Shown piece after piece: positions 1-7,515 of a stretch of DNA of 38,550 bases (its first letter is position 1; every line of letters starts with the position of its first letter). The notes beneath the pieces are model-generated. The model saw only the letters and a program-made list of their open reading frames with translations, made no database searches and was not told the DNA's origin. The stretch is taken from positions 1-38,550 of the forward strand of contig JAGCMT010000097.1 of NCBI GenBank assembly GCA_017646335.1, written 5' to 3'. The stretch comes from Burkholderiaceae bacterium. Its GTDB lineage: Bacteria; Pseudomonadota; Gammaproteobacteria; Burkholderiales; Burkholderiaceae_F. The translations under genes and the position numbers were made by a program.

Positions 1-23
1 AATTGAGAGCGAAGAAAAAGAGT

Positions 24-100
<77 letters not shown>

Positions 101-107
101 GGAATTC

Positions 108-140
108 AAAAAGGTCACTGTGAAAACAGTGACCTTTTTT
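108..140 (+). terminator. Rho-independent terminator after tRNA-Pro
   Basis: The inverted repeat AAGGTCACTG/CAGTGACCTT has a six-base loop and is followed directly by a run of T. It separates the tRNA transcript from coaE. Confidence 0.9.
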
Positions 141-173
141 CACATCTTGAACGCTCTTAGCGGTCATTGCCCC

Positions 174-179
174 TATAAT
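174..179 (+). promoter_or_regulatory. Candidate -10 box for coaE
   Basis: A perfect TATAAT lies about 50 bases upstream of the coaE start. No good -35 hexamer sits at 16-18 bp; the nearest TTGAAC (147-152) is 21 bp away. The call rests on the -10 and on its place between a terminator and a gene start. Confidence 0.4.
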
Positions 180-227
180 TGACCCAATCTCTCTTAACAA
201 TCAGAAAAACAAAAAAAGGTTTATTCC

Positions 228-854
228 ATGACTTGGATCGTAGGTCTCACCGGCGGTATCGGTTCCGGCAAAACGCAAGCAAGCAATGCATTTGCTTCTT
301 TGGGTGTACCCGTGATTGACACGGACGTCATCAGCCATGCATTGACGGCTCCGGGCGGTTTGGCGATTGCCGATATTCGCGAAGCTTTCGGTGATGAATT
401 AATCGATGCCACGGGCGCAATGGATCGCGCCAAAATGCGCGAATTGGTTTTCCACGATGCGCCTGCCCGTGAAAAACTCGAATCGATCATCCACCCTTGG
501 ATTCAACGCGTTGCCATGATGTCGTTGGATCAGTATGCCCATGCACCTTACGTCGTTTTGGTCGTACCGCTTTTGGCTGAATCGCCGTTTTGGGCATCCA
601 AATGCGACCGCATCCTTGTCATCGACTGTGATGTCAAGACTCAAGTCGAACGCGTAATGAAGCGCTCCGACATGACAGAAGAACAAGCCATGGCCATCAT
701 CAACACGCAAGTGTTGCGAGACGACCGCAAAGCCATTGCCAACGAAGTCATTGTGAATGAATCGACCGTTGATCATTTGACGGCTCAAGTACGTCGCCTC
801 CATGACTACTATTTGACGTTAGCCAAACAAAACCAAGCCACTAAGGGAGCTTGA
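228..854 (+). CDS. coaE: Dephospho-CoA kinase CoaE
   Basis: This cytoplasmic kinase phosphorylates the 3'-hydroxyl of dephospho-CoA, the last step of coenzyme A synthesis. The 208-residue product has the usual family length. It opens with a Walker A loop, [11 protein letters not shown], at residues 6-16, followed by the family pattern of an aspartate in VIDTD around residue 33. The ATG start places the P-loop at the expected distance from the N terminus; the ribosome site is a weak A/G-rich stretch. The stop codon lies three bases before the yacG start, so the two genes are co-transcribed. In many proteobacteria zapD sits between them; here it does not. Identification is secure from the P-loop, the length and the yacG neighbour. 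Confidence 0.95.
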   Translation: MTWIVGLTGGIGSGKTQASNAFASLGVPVIDTDVISHALTAPGGLAIADIREAFGDELIDATGAMDRAKMRELVFHDAPAREKLESIIHPWIQRVAMMSLDQYAHAPYVVLVVPLLAESPFWASKCDRILVIDCDVKTQVERVMKRSDMTEEQAMAIINTQVLRDDRKAIANEVIVNESTVDHLTAQVRRLHDYYLTLAKQNQATKGA

Positions 855-856
855 TC

Positions 857-1078
857 ATGATTGTCAATTGTCCGACCTGCAAGAAGCCGGTGGAATGGTC
901 CGATAAAAATCCCTATCGCCCGTTTTGTTGTGAACGTTGCAAGTTGATCGATTTGGGCGAATGGGCTAGCGACAGCTACGTCATCAAGGAACGCGGATTC
1001 GATCAAACGGGTGAATCTCCGGTCGACGCGATGACCAAAGACTTTTTCAATCGTTTGGAAGAAGTCAAAAAAGACTAA
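857..1078 (+). CDS. yacG: DNA gyrase inhibitor / zinc-binding protein YacG
   Basis: A small 73-residue zinc protein. In E. coli, YacG binds GyrB and blocks gyrase from binding DNA. Four cysteines that can hold one zinc are visible: C5 and C8 in CPTC, and C24 and C28 in FCCERC. They are followed by the family signature [13 protein letters not shown] chose the ATG at 857 over a TTG at 851 because AAGGGAG (843-849) sits seven bases upstream of it. The gene follows coaE directly and shares its transcript. A strong terminator starts about 20 bases after the stop. Confidence 0.93.
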   Translation: MIVNCPTCKKPVEWSDKNPYRPFCCERCKLIDLGEWASDSYVIKERGFDQTGESPVDAMTKDFFNRLEEVKKD

Positions 1079-1099
1079 TCTCTACGACAATATCCTTAA

Positions 1100-1127
1100 G
1101 CCTGAGAATCTCTCTCAGGCTTTTTTC
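1100..1127 (+). terminator. Rho-independent terminator after coaE-yacG
   Basis: GCCTGAGA (1100-1107) pairs with TCTCAGGC (1113-1120) across a five-base loop, followed by six T. Confidence 0.9.
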
Positions 1128-1303
1128 TATACTTTTTCACACTAGGGGTTTACTCCTACTTGTTTCCCCTATACACTCAAAGAAACGCATCGCCATTCTT
1201 AAGACACTCACGCTCTTTAAGCTCGATGCGAGCCATTTTCCCCTTTATTGCGGTTAATGGGAAAGAAAGTTCGAATGACACCATGTTCAGAGGAGACAGA
1301 AAT

Positions 1304-2842
1304 ATGCCTAACTCGTACATCGAAACTGGTGCCCTTAACAACAAAACGAAACTGATTCCCCTGATCCTCGGACCGGTATTGGCTCTTGCGCTTTATTTCC
1401 TCCTTCCGGATCAGTACATCGACACGAACGGCCGCGTGGCCGAATTCTCACATGCCGGCCGAGCCTGTATTGCCATCGTATTATGGATGGGTATTTGGTG
1501 GTTCACGGAAGCAGCACCCATTGCCGTCACGGCACTTTTACCCATCGTGTTGTTTCCGATGTTTGGCATTGCCTCATCAGCCAACACGTTAAAGCACTAC
1601 GCTAGCGGTACGATTTTCCTGTTCTTGGGCGGATTTTTAATTGCCGGAGCCATTGCTCGATGGGGACTTGATCGTCGAATCGCCCTTTTGACAATTCGAC
1701 TCGTCGGCACGAAACCTCAACAAATCATCTTAGGCATCTTATTGGCTACGGCGTTCCTATCGGCTTGGGTCAGTAACACGGCGACCGCCGCAATGATGTT
1801 GCCGATTGCCATTGCCGTCATCAATGTCGTTCGCACGACGCGTAATGGGGCTCCCGTCAACAAAAACGAGCACAACTTTCACGTCTCGCTTTTGCTCTCC
1901 GTTGCCTATGGCGCCAGCTTGGGTGGCGTACTCACATTGATCGGCACGCCTCCGAACGGCATCTTTGCTCGTTTCGTGGAACAAACCTACGGCGATCAGG
2001 TCAATTTTTTGGATTGGATGACGATCTCCGTCCCGGTCGTAACGGTACTCACCGCACTGACCTACGTCATGCTGGTTAAAGTGCTCTTTCGTGACCAAAT
2101 TGATGAGATTCCCGGCGGGCGTGAATGGGTTGCTGAAGAGCTCAAAAACTTGGGCCCCATGTCTCGAGGCGAAAAGATTGTTTTGACGGTCTTTGTTTTA
2201 ACGGCCTTAACGTGGACGATGGGCCCTGTGATTCGCGATTTATCAATCAACGGCTCCTTCCCCTTTAAGGCGCTCAAAGATGAAACCATTGCGATGGCTG
2301 CCGGCATCTTGCTCTTTCTCATCCCAATCGATCGAGAAAACGGCATTCACGCCTTGGATTGGGACAGTGCTTCGAAAGCGATTGCTTGGGACGTCTTATT
2401 GCTGTTTGGCGGCGGTTTGTCCATGTCGGCAGCGATTCAATCGACCGGCGCCTCTCAAGTGCTCGGCGCTCAAGCCACGGCGTTGGTGAATTTACCCGAC
2501 TGGGTGCTTTTGACCGGTATCACGTCATTGACGACCTTCGTGTCGGAATTCACCTCCAATACGGCTTTGGCTGCCACAATGATGCCGTTGGTTGCCGCGA
2601 TTTCTCAATCGCTCAATATGCACCCCGAAGCCATGTTGATTGCCGCGACCTTAGGTGCTTCGTGTGCCTTCATGATGCCGGTAGGCACACCGCCCAACGC
2701 CATGGTATTTGGCACGGGACGTATCCGTATTAGTGAAATGATTCGTGCAGGCTTCTGGTTAAATGTCATCTCCATCATCGTGATTGTGATCATGTGTATG
2801 CTTTTTGCCGGTAACCTCATTACCTCCATCCAAATCAACTAA
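1304..2842 (+). CDS. DASS/SLC13 family sodium-coupled anion transporter
   Basis: This 512-residue inner-membrane symporter belongs to the divalent anion:sodium symporter (SLC13/CitM-related) family, whose members carry dicarboxylates, citrate or sulfate. Both repeated substrate/sodium-binding SNT motifs are visible: VSNTATAAMM around 157 and TSNTALAATMM around 418. Each is followed by a GTPPN motif (about 215, and again near 470). Many hydrophobic segments run through the protein. The reading frame stays open back to 1160, but the ATG at 1304 has AGGAGA (1291-1296) seven bases upstream and gives a normal N terminus. The leader from the yacG terminator to the start is about 175 bases and contains a weak GCATCG/CGATGC pairing (1187-1229). 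The substrate cannot be told from sequence; dicarboxylate is the likeliest guess. Confidence 0.88.
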   Translation: MPNSYIETGALNNKTKLIPLILGPVLALALYFLLPDQYIDTNGRVAEFSHAGRACIAIVLWMGIWWFTEAAPIAVTALLPIVLFPMFGIASSANTLKHYASGTIFLFLGGFLIAGAIARWGLDRRIALLTIRLVGTKPQQIILGILLATAFLSAWVSNTATAAMMLPIAIAVINVVRTTRNGAPVNKNEHNFHVSLLLSVAYGASLGGVLTLIGTPPNGIFARFVEQTYGDQVNFLDWMTISVPVVTVLTALTYVMLVKVLFRDQIDEIPGGREWVAEELKNLGPMSRGEKIVLTVFVLTALTWTMGPVIRDLSINGSFPFKALKDETIAMAAGILLFLIPIDRENGIHALDWDSASKAIAWDVLLLFGGGLSMSAAIQSTGASQVLGAQATALVNLPDWVLLTGITSLTTFVSEFTSNTALAATMMPLVAAISQSLNMHPEAMLIAATLGASCAFMMPVGTPPNAMVFGTGRIRISEMIRAGFWLNVISIIVIVIMCMLFAGNLITSIQIN

Positions 2843-2853
2843 TACAATAAACA

Positions 2854-2879
2854 AGGGCTCGATTCCAACATCGAGCCCC
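2854..2879. terminator. Terminator between convergent genes
   Basis: GGGCTCGA (2855-2862) pairs with TCGAGCCC (2871-2878) over an eight-base loop. It lies between the stops of the transporter (plus) and mutT (minus). The minus-strand side is followed by a T-rich stretch; the plus side has no T run. Confidence 0.6.
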
Positions 2880-2896
2880 ATGCATACAAATACCAG

Positions 2897-3760
2897 TTAA
2901 ATCGTTTCGATCCAACCTTGCGCCCCGTGTCGGCGCAACGGCTTTTCATCATCGAGCACGACACCCGACAAATAAATCGGCATCGGGTTGGCTAAGAATA
3001 ACTTTTGCCAAGCACTCGAACCGACCTGAACCCCCGTAGAGTAGGCCCAAAGTGCGCCGGCCTTTTCAAATTCAGCCCAATGATCGGGTAAGGCAGGCAC
3101 TGCCAAACGTGCATTCTTAACAAGCGACAATTCTTCAGCGGCGTGCACAAAAACACCGTCTGCAACTTGTTGTTGAGCTTCATCGGCCTTTGCATGCACC
3201 CAAACTTCCTTGATACCCAATTCGAGTGCAAGTCGCTTAATCGCAGCCAATTCGGCCACGCACTCACCTTCAACCATCAATGCATCGGCATGACGACCGG
3301 CTGCCGCTCGCAATCGATTCTCCCAATCACTGAGCGAAGCGCTCAAACGCAACCAGTGAAGCGGCAAGTGCATAAAGCGACGAATGGGTTCATCGGTCGG
3401 CAAGACCAAATCCGGCAAATGATCCTTATCGAAGAATCCGGCCGATTGACCTTCCAAACAACGCGGAACCCCCATCCAATCCCAAGAACGAACGAAATGC
3501 AGACGCACGTAAGCGTGCGGGTAGTCGTGCTCTAACGTCACCCACGGTGCAGAGTCCTTGACCATCAACCCCAACTCTTCACGCATTTCACGAGCTAAAG
3601 CTTGATGCACGGACTCACCGAATTCGAGCTTGCCACCCGGGAACTCCCAATAACCGGCATAAGGCTTGCCTTCAGGACGAGAGCCCATCAAAAAACCGCC
3701 GTCTTCTTTCATCAAAATACCGCAAGCCACCAACGTGACAGGACGCTTGATTTCACTCAT
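2897..3760 (-). CDS. mutT: Nudix hydrolase MutT with a C-terminal ThiE/TenI-like domain
   Basis: MutT hydrolyses 8-oxo-dGTP to keep oxidised guanine out of DNA. The Nudix box is intact at residues 43-65 (G43, E49, R57-E58, E61-E62, G64). The product is 287 residues, about twice the length of E. coli MutT (129). The extra C-terminal half, from about residue 140, ends in GAQGWIETI and resembles the thiamine-phosphate-synthase-like domain fused to MutT in many beta- and gammaproteobacteria. That domain's role is unclear, and I see no complete ThiE active site. I chose the ATG at 3760 over a TTG at 3781 because AAGGA lies at good spacing upstream. The gene follows secA, as in E. coli and relatives. 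A hairpin between secA and mutT may lower expression of mutT. Confidence 0.87.
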   Translation of the reverse strand: MSEIKRPVTLVACGILMKEDGGFLMGSRPEGKPYAGYWEFPGGKLEFGESVHQALAREMREELGLMVKDSAPWVTLEHDYPHAYVRLHFVRSWDWMGVPRCLEGQSAGFFDKDHLPDLVLPTDEPIRRFMHLPLHWLRLSASLSDWENRLRAAAGRHADALMVEGECVAELAAIKRLALELGIKEVWVHAKADEAQQQVADGVFVHAAEELSLVKNARLAVPALPDHWAEFEKAGALWAYSTGVQVGSSAWQKLFLANPMPIYLSGVVLDDEKPLRRHGAQGWIETI

Positions 3761-3785
3761 TTCGTATTCCTTACCTACCAAGAGG

Positions 3786-3833
3786 AAAAGGCATCTGGAG
3801 AATCGTCAAAACGTTCACCCCAAATGCCTTTTT
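3786..3833 (-). terminator. Terminator-like hairpin between secA and mutT
   Basis: AAAAGGCATCTGG and CCAAATGCCTTTTT form an imperfect inverted repeat with a loop of about 20 bases and T runs on both strands. It lies just after the secA stop and upstream of mutT on the minus strand. It may be a partial terminator that lets some transcripts into mutT. Confidence 0.45.
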
Positions 3834-3857
3834 CAGATCGATCGTTCGTCCGACCGA

Positions 3858-6572
3858 TTAAGCGATGTGACCGTGGCAGTTCTTAAACTTCTTACCGGAA
3901 CCACACGGGCAAAGATCGTTACGACCCACGCTCATCCAGTTGACCTTATCAAGGTCTACACCGTGTTCGCTCATGCCGGAGAAAGACAAAGCCTTACCTT
4001 CATCGTCGCGAACCACCGGAGCTTGAGCAGCGGCTTCAGCTGCTTGTTGAGCTTCGATTTCTTCTCGCGTTTGAATTTGGACCGTCATCATCACACGCAT
4101 CACGTTGTCACGAACTTCATCCAACAACGTTTCAAACATGGCAAATGCTTCGCGCTTGTATTCTTGCTTCGGTTGCTTTTGAGCGTAACCGCGCAAATAG
4201 ATACCTTGACGCAATGCATCGAGAGCCGTGATATGACCGCGCCAAACGTGGTCCAACACTTGCAAGAGCACTTGTTGAGCGAAGTTGGACATGGCTTCGG
4301 CACCGGCCTTTTCAACCTTTTCTGCGTAGATGCGATCAGCTTCTGCCAACAAAGCAGCCAAAAGATCGTCATCGGTGACATCGTTGCTCTTTTCAAGCAT
4401 TGCCGGGAAGTCGAGATCGATACCCCAATCGCCCTTCAAGCAAGCCATCAAAGCGGCCAAATCCCACTGTTCTTCAACCGTATCGGTCGGCACATGCGTG
4501 CGGAAAAGATCCGTGAAGAAGCCATGACGCAAGTTAGCCATCATGTCGGAGACATCCGTACTTTCAAGGATTTCGTTACGCAAACGATAAATTTCACGAC
4601 GTTGGTCATTTTGCACGTCATCGAATTCGAGCAATTGCTTACGAATATCGTAGTTTCGGCCTTCGACCTTACGTTGAGCGCTTTCGATCATACGAGAAAG
4701 CATGTTGGATTCGATTGCCACCCCTTCTTCAAGCTTCAAGCGGTCAGCGATGGCGCGCATACGATCGCCACCGAAAATACGCAAGAGCGGGTCTTCCATG
4801 GACAAGTAGAAGCAAGAAGAACCCGGGTCACCTTGACGACCGGCACGACCACGCAACTGATTGTCGATGCGGCGGGATTCGTGACGTTCGCTACCGATGA
4901 TGCGAAGACCGCCGGCAGCCAACACCGTAGCGTGGTCTTCTTCCCATTGAGCCTTCATGGCAGCAATCTTCGTTTCCTTTTCTTCATCGCTCAAAGAAGC
5001 ATCTTGGCGAACGGCGTCGATGTGCTTGGAGATACCGCCGCCCAACACGATGTCGGTACCACGACCGGCCATGTTCGTAGCAATGGTCACCACACCCGGA
5101 CGACCGGCTTCAAGAACGATCAAAGCTTCGCGTTCATGTTGCTTAGCATTCAACACGTTGTGAGCGATACCGGCTTGAGTCAACATTTGGCTCAACTCTT
5201 CGGAGTTTTCGATGGAGGTCGTACCAACCAACACCGGTTGTTGACGAGCATTACAAGCCTTGATGTCTTCGACGATCGCACGATACTTTTCGCCGACCGT
5301 ACGATAGACCTTATCTTGTTGGTCATCACGAATCATCTTACGATGCGTCGGGATCACCACCGTTTCCAAACCGTAAATGTCTTGGAATTCATAAGCTTCC
5401 GTATCAGCCGTACCGGTCATACCGGAGAGCTTTTCATACATACGGAAGTAGTTTTGGAACGTGATGGATGCAAACGTTTGATTTTCTTGATTGATCTTCA
5501 CGCCTTCCTTGGCTTCGATGGCTTGGTGCAAGCCTTCGGACCAACGACGACCCGGCATCAAACGACCCGTGAATTCGTCAACGATCACGATCTCACCGCC
5601 TTGAACGACATAGTGTTCATCGCGGTTAAAGAGCGTGTGTGCGCGCAAAGAAGCTTGCACGTGGTGCATCAAAATGATGTTGCTCGGGTGATACAAGCTT
5701 TGACCCGGAGCGATGAAACCGCGTTCCATCAAAATGTCTTCGATGTGTTCGTGGCCGGCTTCGGAGATATAAACTTGACGAGCCTTTTCATCGACCCAAT
5801 AGTCACCTTCACCTTGCTCGTTGGCTTGACGGGTCAACATACCCGGAATGTCATTAACACGAGCATAGAGTTCGGTATTGTCTTGAGCGGGACCGGAAAT
5901 AATCAACGGCGTACGAGCTTCGTCAATCAAGATGGAGTCCACTTCGTCGACGATGGCAAAGCTCAAACCGCGTTGGCGACGAGCAGCCAAGTCGTATTCC
6001 ATGTTGTCGCGCAAATAGTCGAAACCGAATTCGTTATTCGTACCGTAAGTAATGTCTGCTGCGTAAGCTTGGACCTTTTCTTCATTGGGTTGTTGGCTAT
6101 AAATCGTACCGACCGTCATACCCAAGAAGTTGTAAAGCTTGCCCATCCATTCGGCGTCGCGCTTGGCCAAATAGTCATTGACCGTCACAACGTGCACGCC
6201 CTTACCCGTCAAAGCATTCAAATAAACGGCCAACGTTGCCGTCAAGGTCTTACCTTCACCGGTGCGCATTTCAGCAATCTTGCCGTTATTGAGCACCATA
6301 CCGCCGATCATTTGCACGTCGAAGTGACGCATGCCCAACACACGGACACTGGCTTCGCGAACCACGGCAAAAGCCTCGGGCAACAATTGCTCAAGGGTTT
6401 CACCCTTGGCCAAACGATCACGGAATTCTTGGGTCTTAGCGGTGAGCTCTTCGTCGCTCAACGCTTGAAGAGCGGGCTCAAGCTTATTGATGGCGTCGCA
6501 TTGACGACGATATTGTTTGACCAAACGGTCATTACGGCTACCAAAAATCTTGGTCAGAAACTCAGCAAACAT
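3858..6572 (-). CDS. secA: Preprotein translocase ATPase SecA
   Basis: SecA is the motor that pushes unfolded proteins through SecYEG. The 904-residue product matches the usual proteobacterial size. Walker A is TGEGKT at 104-109, and the DEAD-type Walker B is DEVD at 209-212 followed by [12 protein letters not shown] second helicase half carries [12 protein letters not shown] and [13 protein letters not shown]. The C terminus keeps the SecB/zinc-binding tail, with C888, C890, C899 and H900 in [13 protein letters not shown]. The start is the ATG at 6572; its ribosome site is weak. The upstream leader holds a short ORF that ends seven bases before this start, plus a terminator-like hairpin, which suggests translation-linked control. 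mutT follows. Confidence 0.97.
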   Translation of the reverse strand: MFAEFLTKIFGSRNDRLVKQYRRQCDAINKLEPALQALSDEELTAKTQEFRDRLAKGETLEQLLPEAFAVVREASVRVLGMRHFDVQMIGGMVLNNGKIAEMRTGEGKTLTATLAVYLNALTGKGVHVVTVNDYLAKRDAEWMGKLYNFLGMTVGTIYSQQPNEEKVQAYAADITYGTNNEFGFDYLRDNMEYDLAARRQRGLSFAIVDEVDSILIDEARTPLIISGPAQDNTELYARVNDIPGMLTRQANEQGEGDYWVDEKARQVYISEAGHEHIEDILMERGFIAPGQSLYHPSNIILMHHVQASLRAHTLFNRDEHYVVQGGEIVIVDEFTGRLMPGRRWSEGLHQAIEAKEGVKINQENQTFASITFQNYFRMYEKLSGMTGTADTEAYEFQDIYGLETVVIPTHRKMIRDDQQDKVYRTVGEKYRAIVEDIKACNARQQPVLVGTTSIENSEELSQMLTQAGIAHNVLNAKQHEREALIVLEAGRPGVVTIATNMAGRGTDIVLGGGISKHIDAVRQDASLSDEEKETKIAAMKAQWEEDHATVLAAGGLRIIGSERHESRRIDNQLRGRAGRQGDPGSSCFYLSMEDPLLRIFGGDRMRAIADRLKLEEGVAIESNMLSRMIESAQRKVEGRNYDIRKQLLEFDDVQNDQRREIYRLRNEILESTDVSDMMANLRHGFFTDLFRTHVPTDTVEEQWDLAALMACLKGDWGIDLDFPAMLEKSNDVTDDDLLAALLAEADRIYAEKVEKAGAEAMSNFAQQVLLQVLDHVWRGHITALDALRQGIYLRGYAQKQPKQEYKREAFAMFETLLDEVRDNVMRVMMTVQIQTREEIEAQQAAEAAAQAPVVRDDEGKALSFSGMSEHGVDLDKVNWMSVGRNDLCPCGSGKKFKNCHGHIA

Positions 6573-6579
6573 GTTCTAC

Positions 6580-6657
6580 TTATCCAATCTGCCAAAGGCG
6601 TCCCTTCAGCGCAAAAAAGACAAACGCCCCCGTTAGGAGAACGTTTGTGTTATCCAT
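6580..6657 (-). CDS. Candidate 25-residue leader peptide upstream of secA
   Basis: An ATG at 6657 opens a frame of 25 codons that ends TAA seven bases before the secA ATG. The predicted peptide starts MDNTNVLLTGAFVFFAL, has a hydrophobic core of about 12 residues and ends with K, R and W residues. No ribosome site is visible. A GATAAT box at 6666-6671 would start the transcript within a few bases of the ATG, so translation would be close to leaderless. Codons 4-15 span a terminator-like hairpin. I see no known arrest motif (not the SecM type FxxxxWIxxxxGIRAGP, and no RAPP). It could also be chance: a 25-codon ORF is not rare. The support is its position, its hydrophobic core and its overlap with the hairpin. 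Confidence 0.35.
   Translation of the reverse strand: MDNTNVLLTGAFVFFALKGRLWQIG
6613..6648 (-). terminator. Attenuator-like hairpin in the secA leader
   Basis: On the minus strand ACAAACG (6648-6642) pairs with CGTTTGT (6626-6620). An inner CTCC/GGGG pairing and a TAAC loop lie between them, and the structure is followed by C and six T (6619-6613). No gene lies upstream on this strand because the DUF721 gene points away. A terminator here could therefore act only on transcripts heading into secA. Confidence 0.5.
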
Positions 6658-6665
6658 GGCTGTGA

Positions 6666-6671
6666 ATTATC
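6666..6671 (-). promoter_or_regulatory. Candidate -10 box for secA
   Basis: GATAAT on the minus strand lies about 90 bases before the secA start and just before the leader ORF. No clear -35 hexamer at normal spacing; a TTGACT (6709-6704) is too far upstream. Confidence 0.35.
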
Positions 6672-6818
6672 GCATATAAAACAAGGGTTTTTTGTTTTTG
6701 GATAGTCAATTTCACCCAGAACGGAAACGCTTTTTTGCATTGGTCAAACATTCTTAACAAAACTTGCGTTTTCATCACCAATTTTGAGGATGAGTTCGCC
6801 TTTTGAAGCTTGATTTCT

Positions 6819-6824
6819 TATACT
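6819..6824 (+). promoter_or_regulatory. Candidate -10 box for the DUF721 gene
   Basis: TATACT ends 13 bases before the ATG at 6838, so transcription would begin very close to the start codon. No good -35 and no ribosome site are visible, which fits a short or absent leader. Confidence 0.3.
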
Positions 6825-6837
6825 TCGCACAGCTTAA

Positions 6838-7308
6838 ATGAGTTTAGTTATGCACGACGGCCCGCAAACGATTGAATCCATCTTCGCCTCCCAAGCGCTC
6901 GATGCACTTTTGGGACGCGTTTTGGCATCCAAACGCGTGGCCGATATCTTGCACATTGCCTGCCGTCGCAAAGGCATCCGCTTTGACATCCGTCACCAAA
7001 CCCATATTGATTGTGATCGTAACGGCATCACCATTAATACCGTGACGCCGACCATGGCCTCAAAACTCAAACAGATCCAACCTTCCTTAGAGCAAGCGCT
7101 TTTTGTCGGAGGTTGTCATTTACCGATCATCGCCATTCGTGCCGGCAAGTTCTCTCCAACGGAGATCGAACAAAATCCGCCCGCAATCGGTGCCGTTCGA
7201 ACCGGCGATCAAAAGGCGAGCGATAGCCTTTGGCAATCCGCCCAAAAGGCAAAAGACGACGATGTTAAAGCCGCCCTCGAGAGACTCTCTCGAGCCGTCA
7301 AACCCTAA
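6838..7308 (+). CDS. DUF721 family protein, DciA-like
   Basis: A 156-residue cytoplasmic protein that I match to DUF721. The family includes DciA, which serves as DnaB helicase loader or operator in bacteria lacking DnaC/DnaI. The match rests on the predicted alpha/beta fold with a basic N-terminal half (residues 25-50), a strand-rich centre (IRFDIRHQTHIDC, GITINTVT) and the pattern MASKLKQIQPSLEQAL. It also rests on position: a DUF721 gene lies next to secA and lpxC in many betaproteobacteria. The C-terminal third is charged and probably flexible. The start could be 6838 or the in-frame ATG at 6850; neither has a ribosome site. The assignment is moderate, because DUF721 proteins diverge strongly in sequence. 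Confidence 0.6.
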   Translation: MSLVMHDGPQTIESIFASQALDALLGRVLASKRVADILHIACRRKGIRFDIRHQTHIDCDRNGITINTVTPTMASKLKQIQPSLEQALFVGGCHLPIIAIRAGKFSPTEIEQNPPAIGAVRTGDQKASDSLWQSAQKAKDDDVKAALERLSRAVKP

Positions 7309-7319
7309 GAAAAATTAAT

Positions 7320-7358
7320 GCGTTATTACGTCTTTCTATGTAACGTATAAACGCTTTT
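7320..7358 (+). terminator. Probable terminator after the DUF721 gene
   Basis: GCGTTATTACGT (7320-7331) pairs with ACGTATAAACGC (7343-7354) with two internal mismatches, followed by TTTT. The loop is 11 bases. The remaining bases up to 7515 show no other clear signal. Confidence 0.5.
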
Positions 7359-7515
7359 AATTGCTCCGGTTACACCCCTGAGCCAACATTCCTGAGATAA
7401 TTCATCAGTTTGGGCAAAAATTCCGCGTTTTTGCCTTTTGTGTTTGTATGAATTGCGCCAGCTTGGATTCAAGCGCTCTCAGGCGTGCTGTTTAGTTTTA
7501 CGAAAGTTCTAGAAA

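Noticed and set aside
1160..1303. Longer N terminus for the anion transporter
   Set aside because: The extension starts inside the leader without a ribosome site; AGGAGA before 1304 marks the real start.
3666..6665. A 999-codon open frame on the plus strand across the secA region
   Set aside because: It is a mirror of secA caused by codon bias; the minus-strand SecA has every motif, and the plus-strand product has no recognisable domain.
7309..7515. Possible Pho box upstream of the first Na/Pi gene
   Set aside because: No pair of CTGTNAT-like repeats at 11-bp spacing is visible here, nor before the second copy or the PiT gene.
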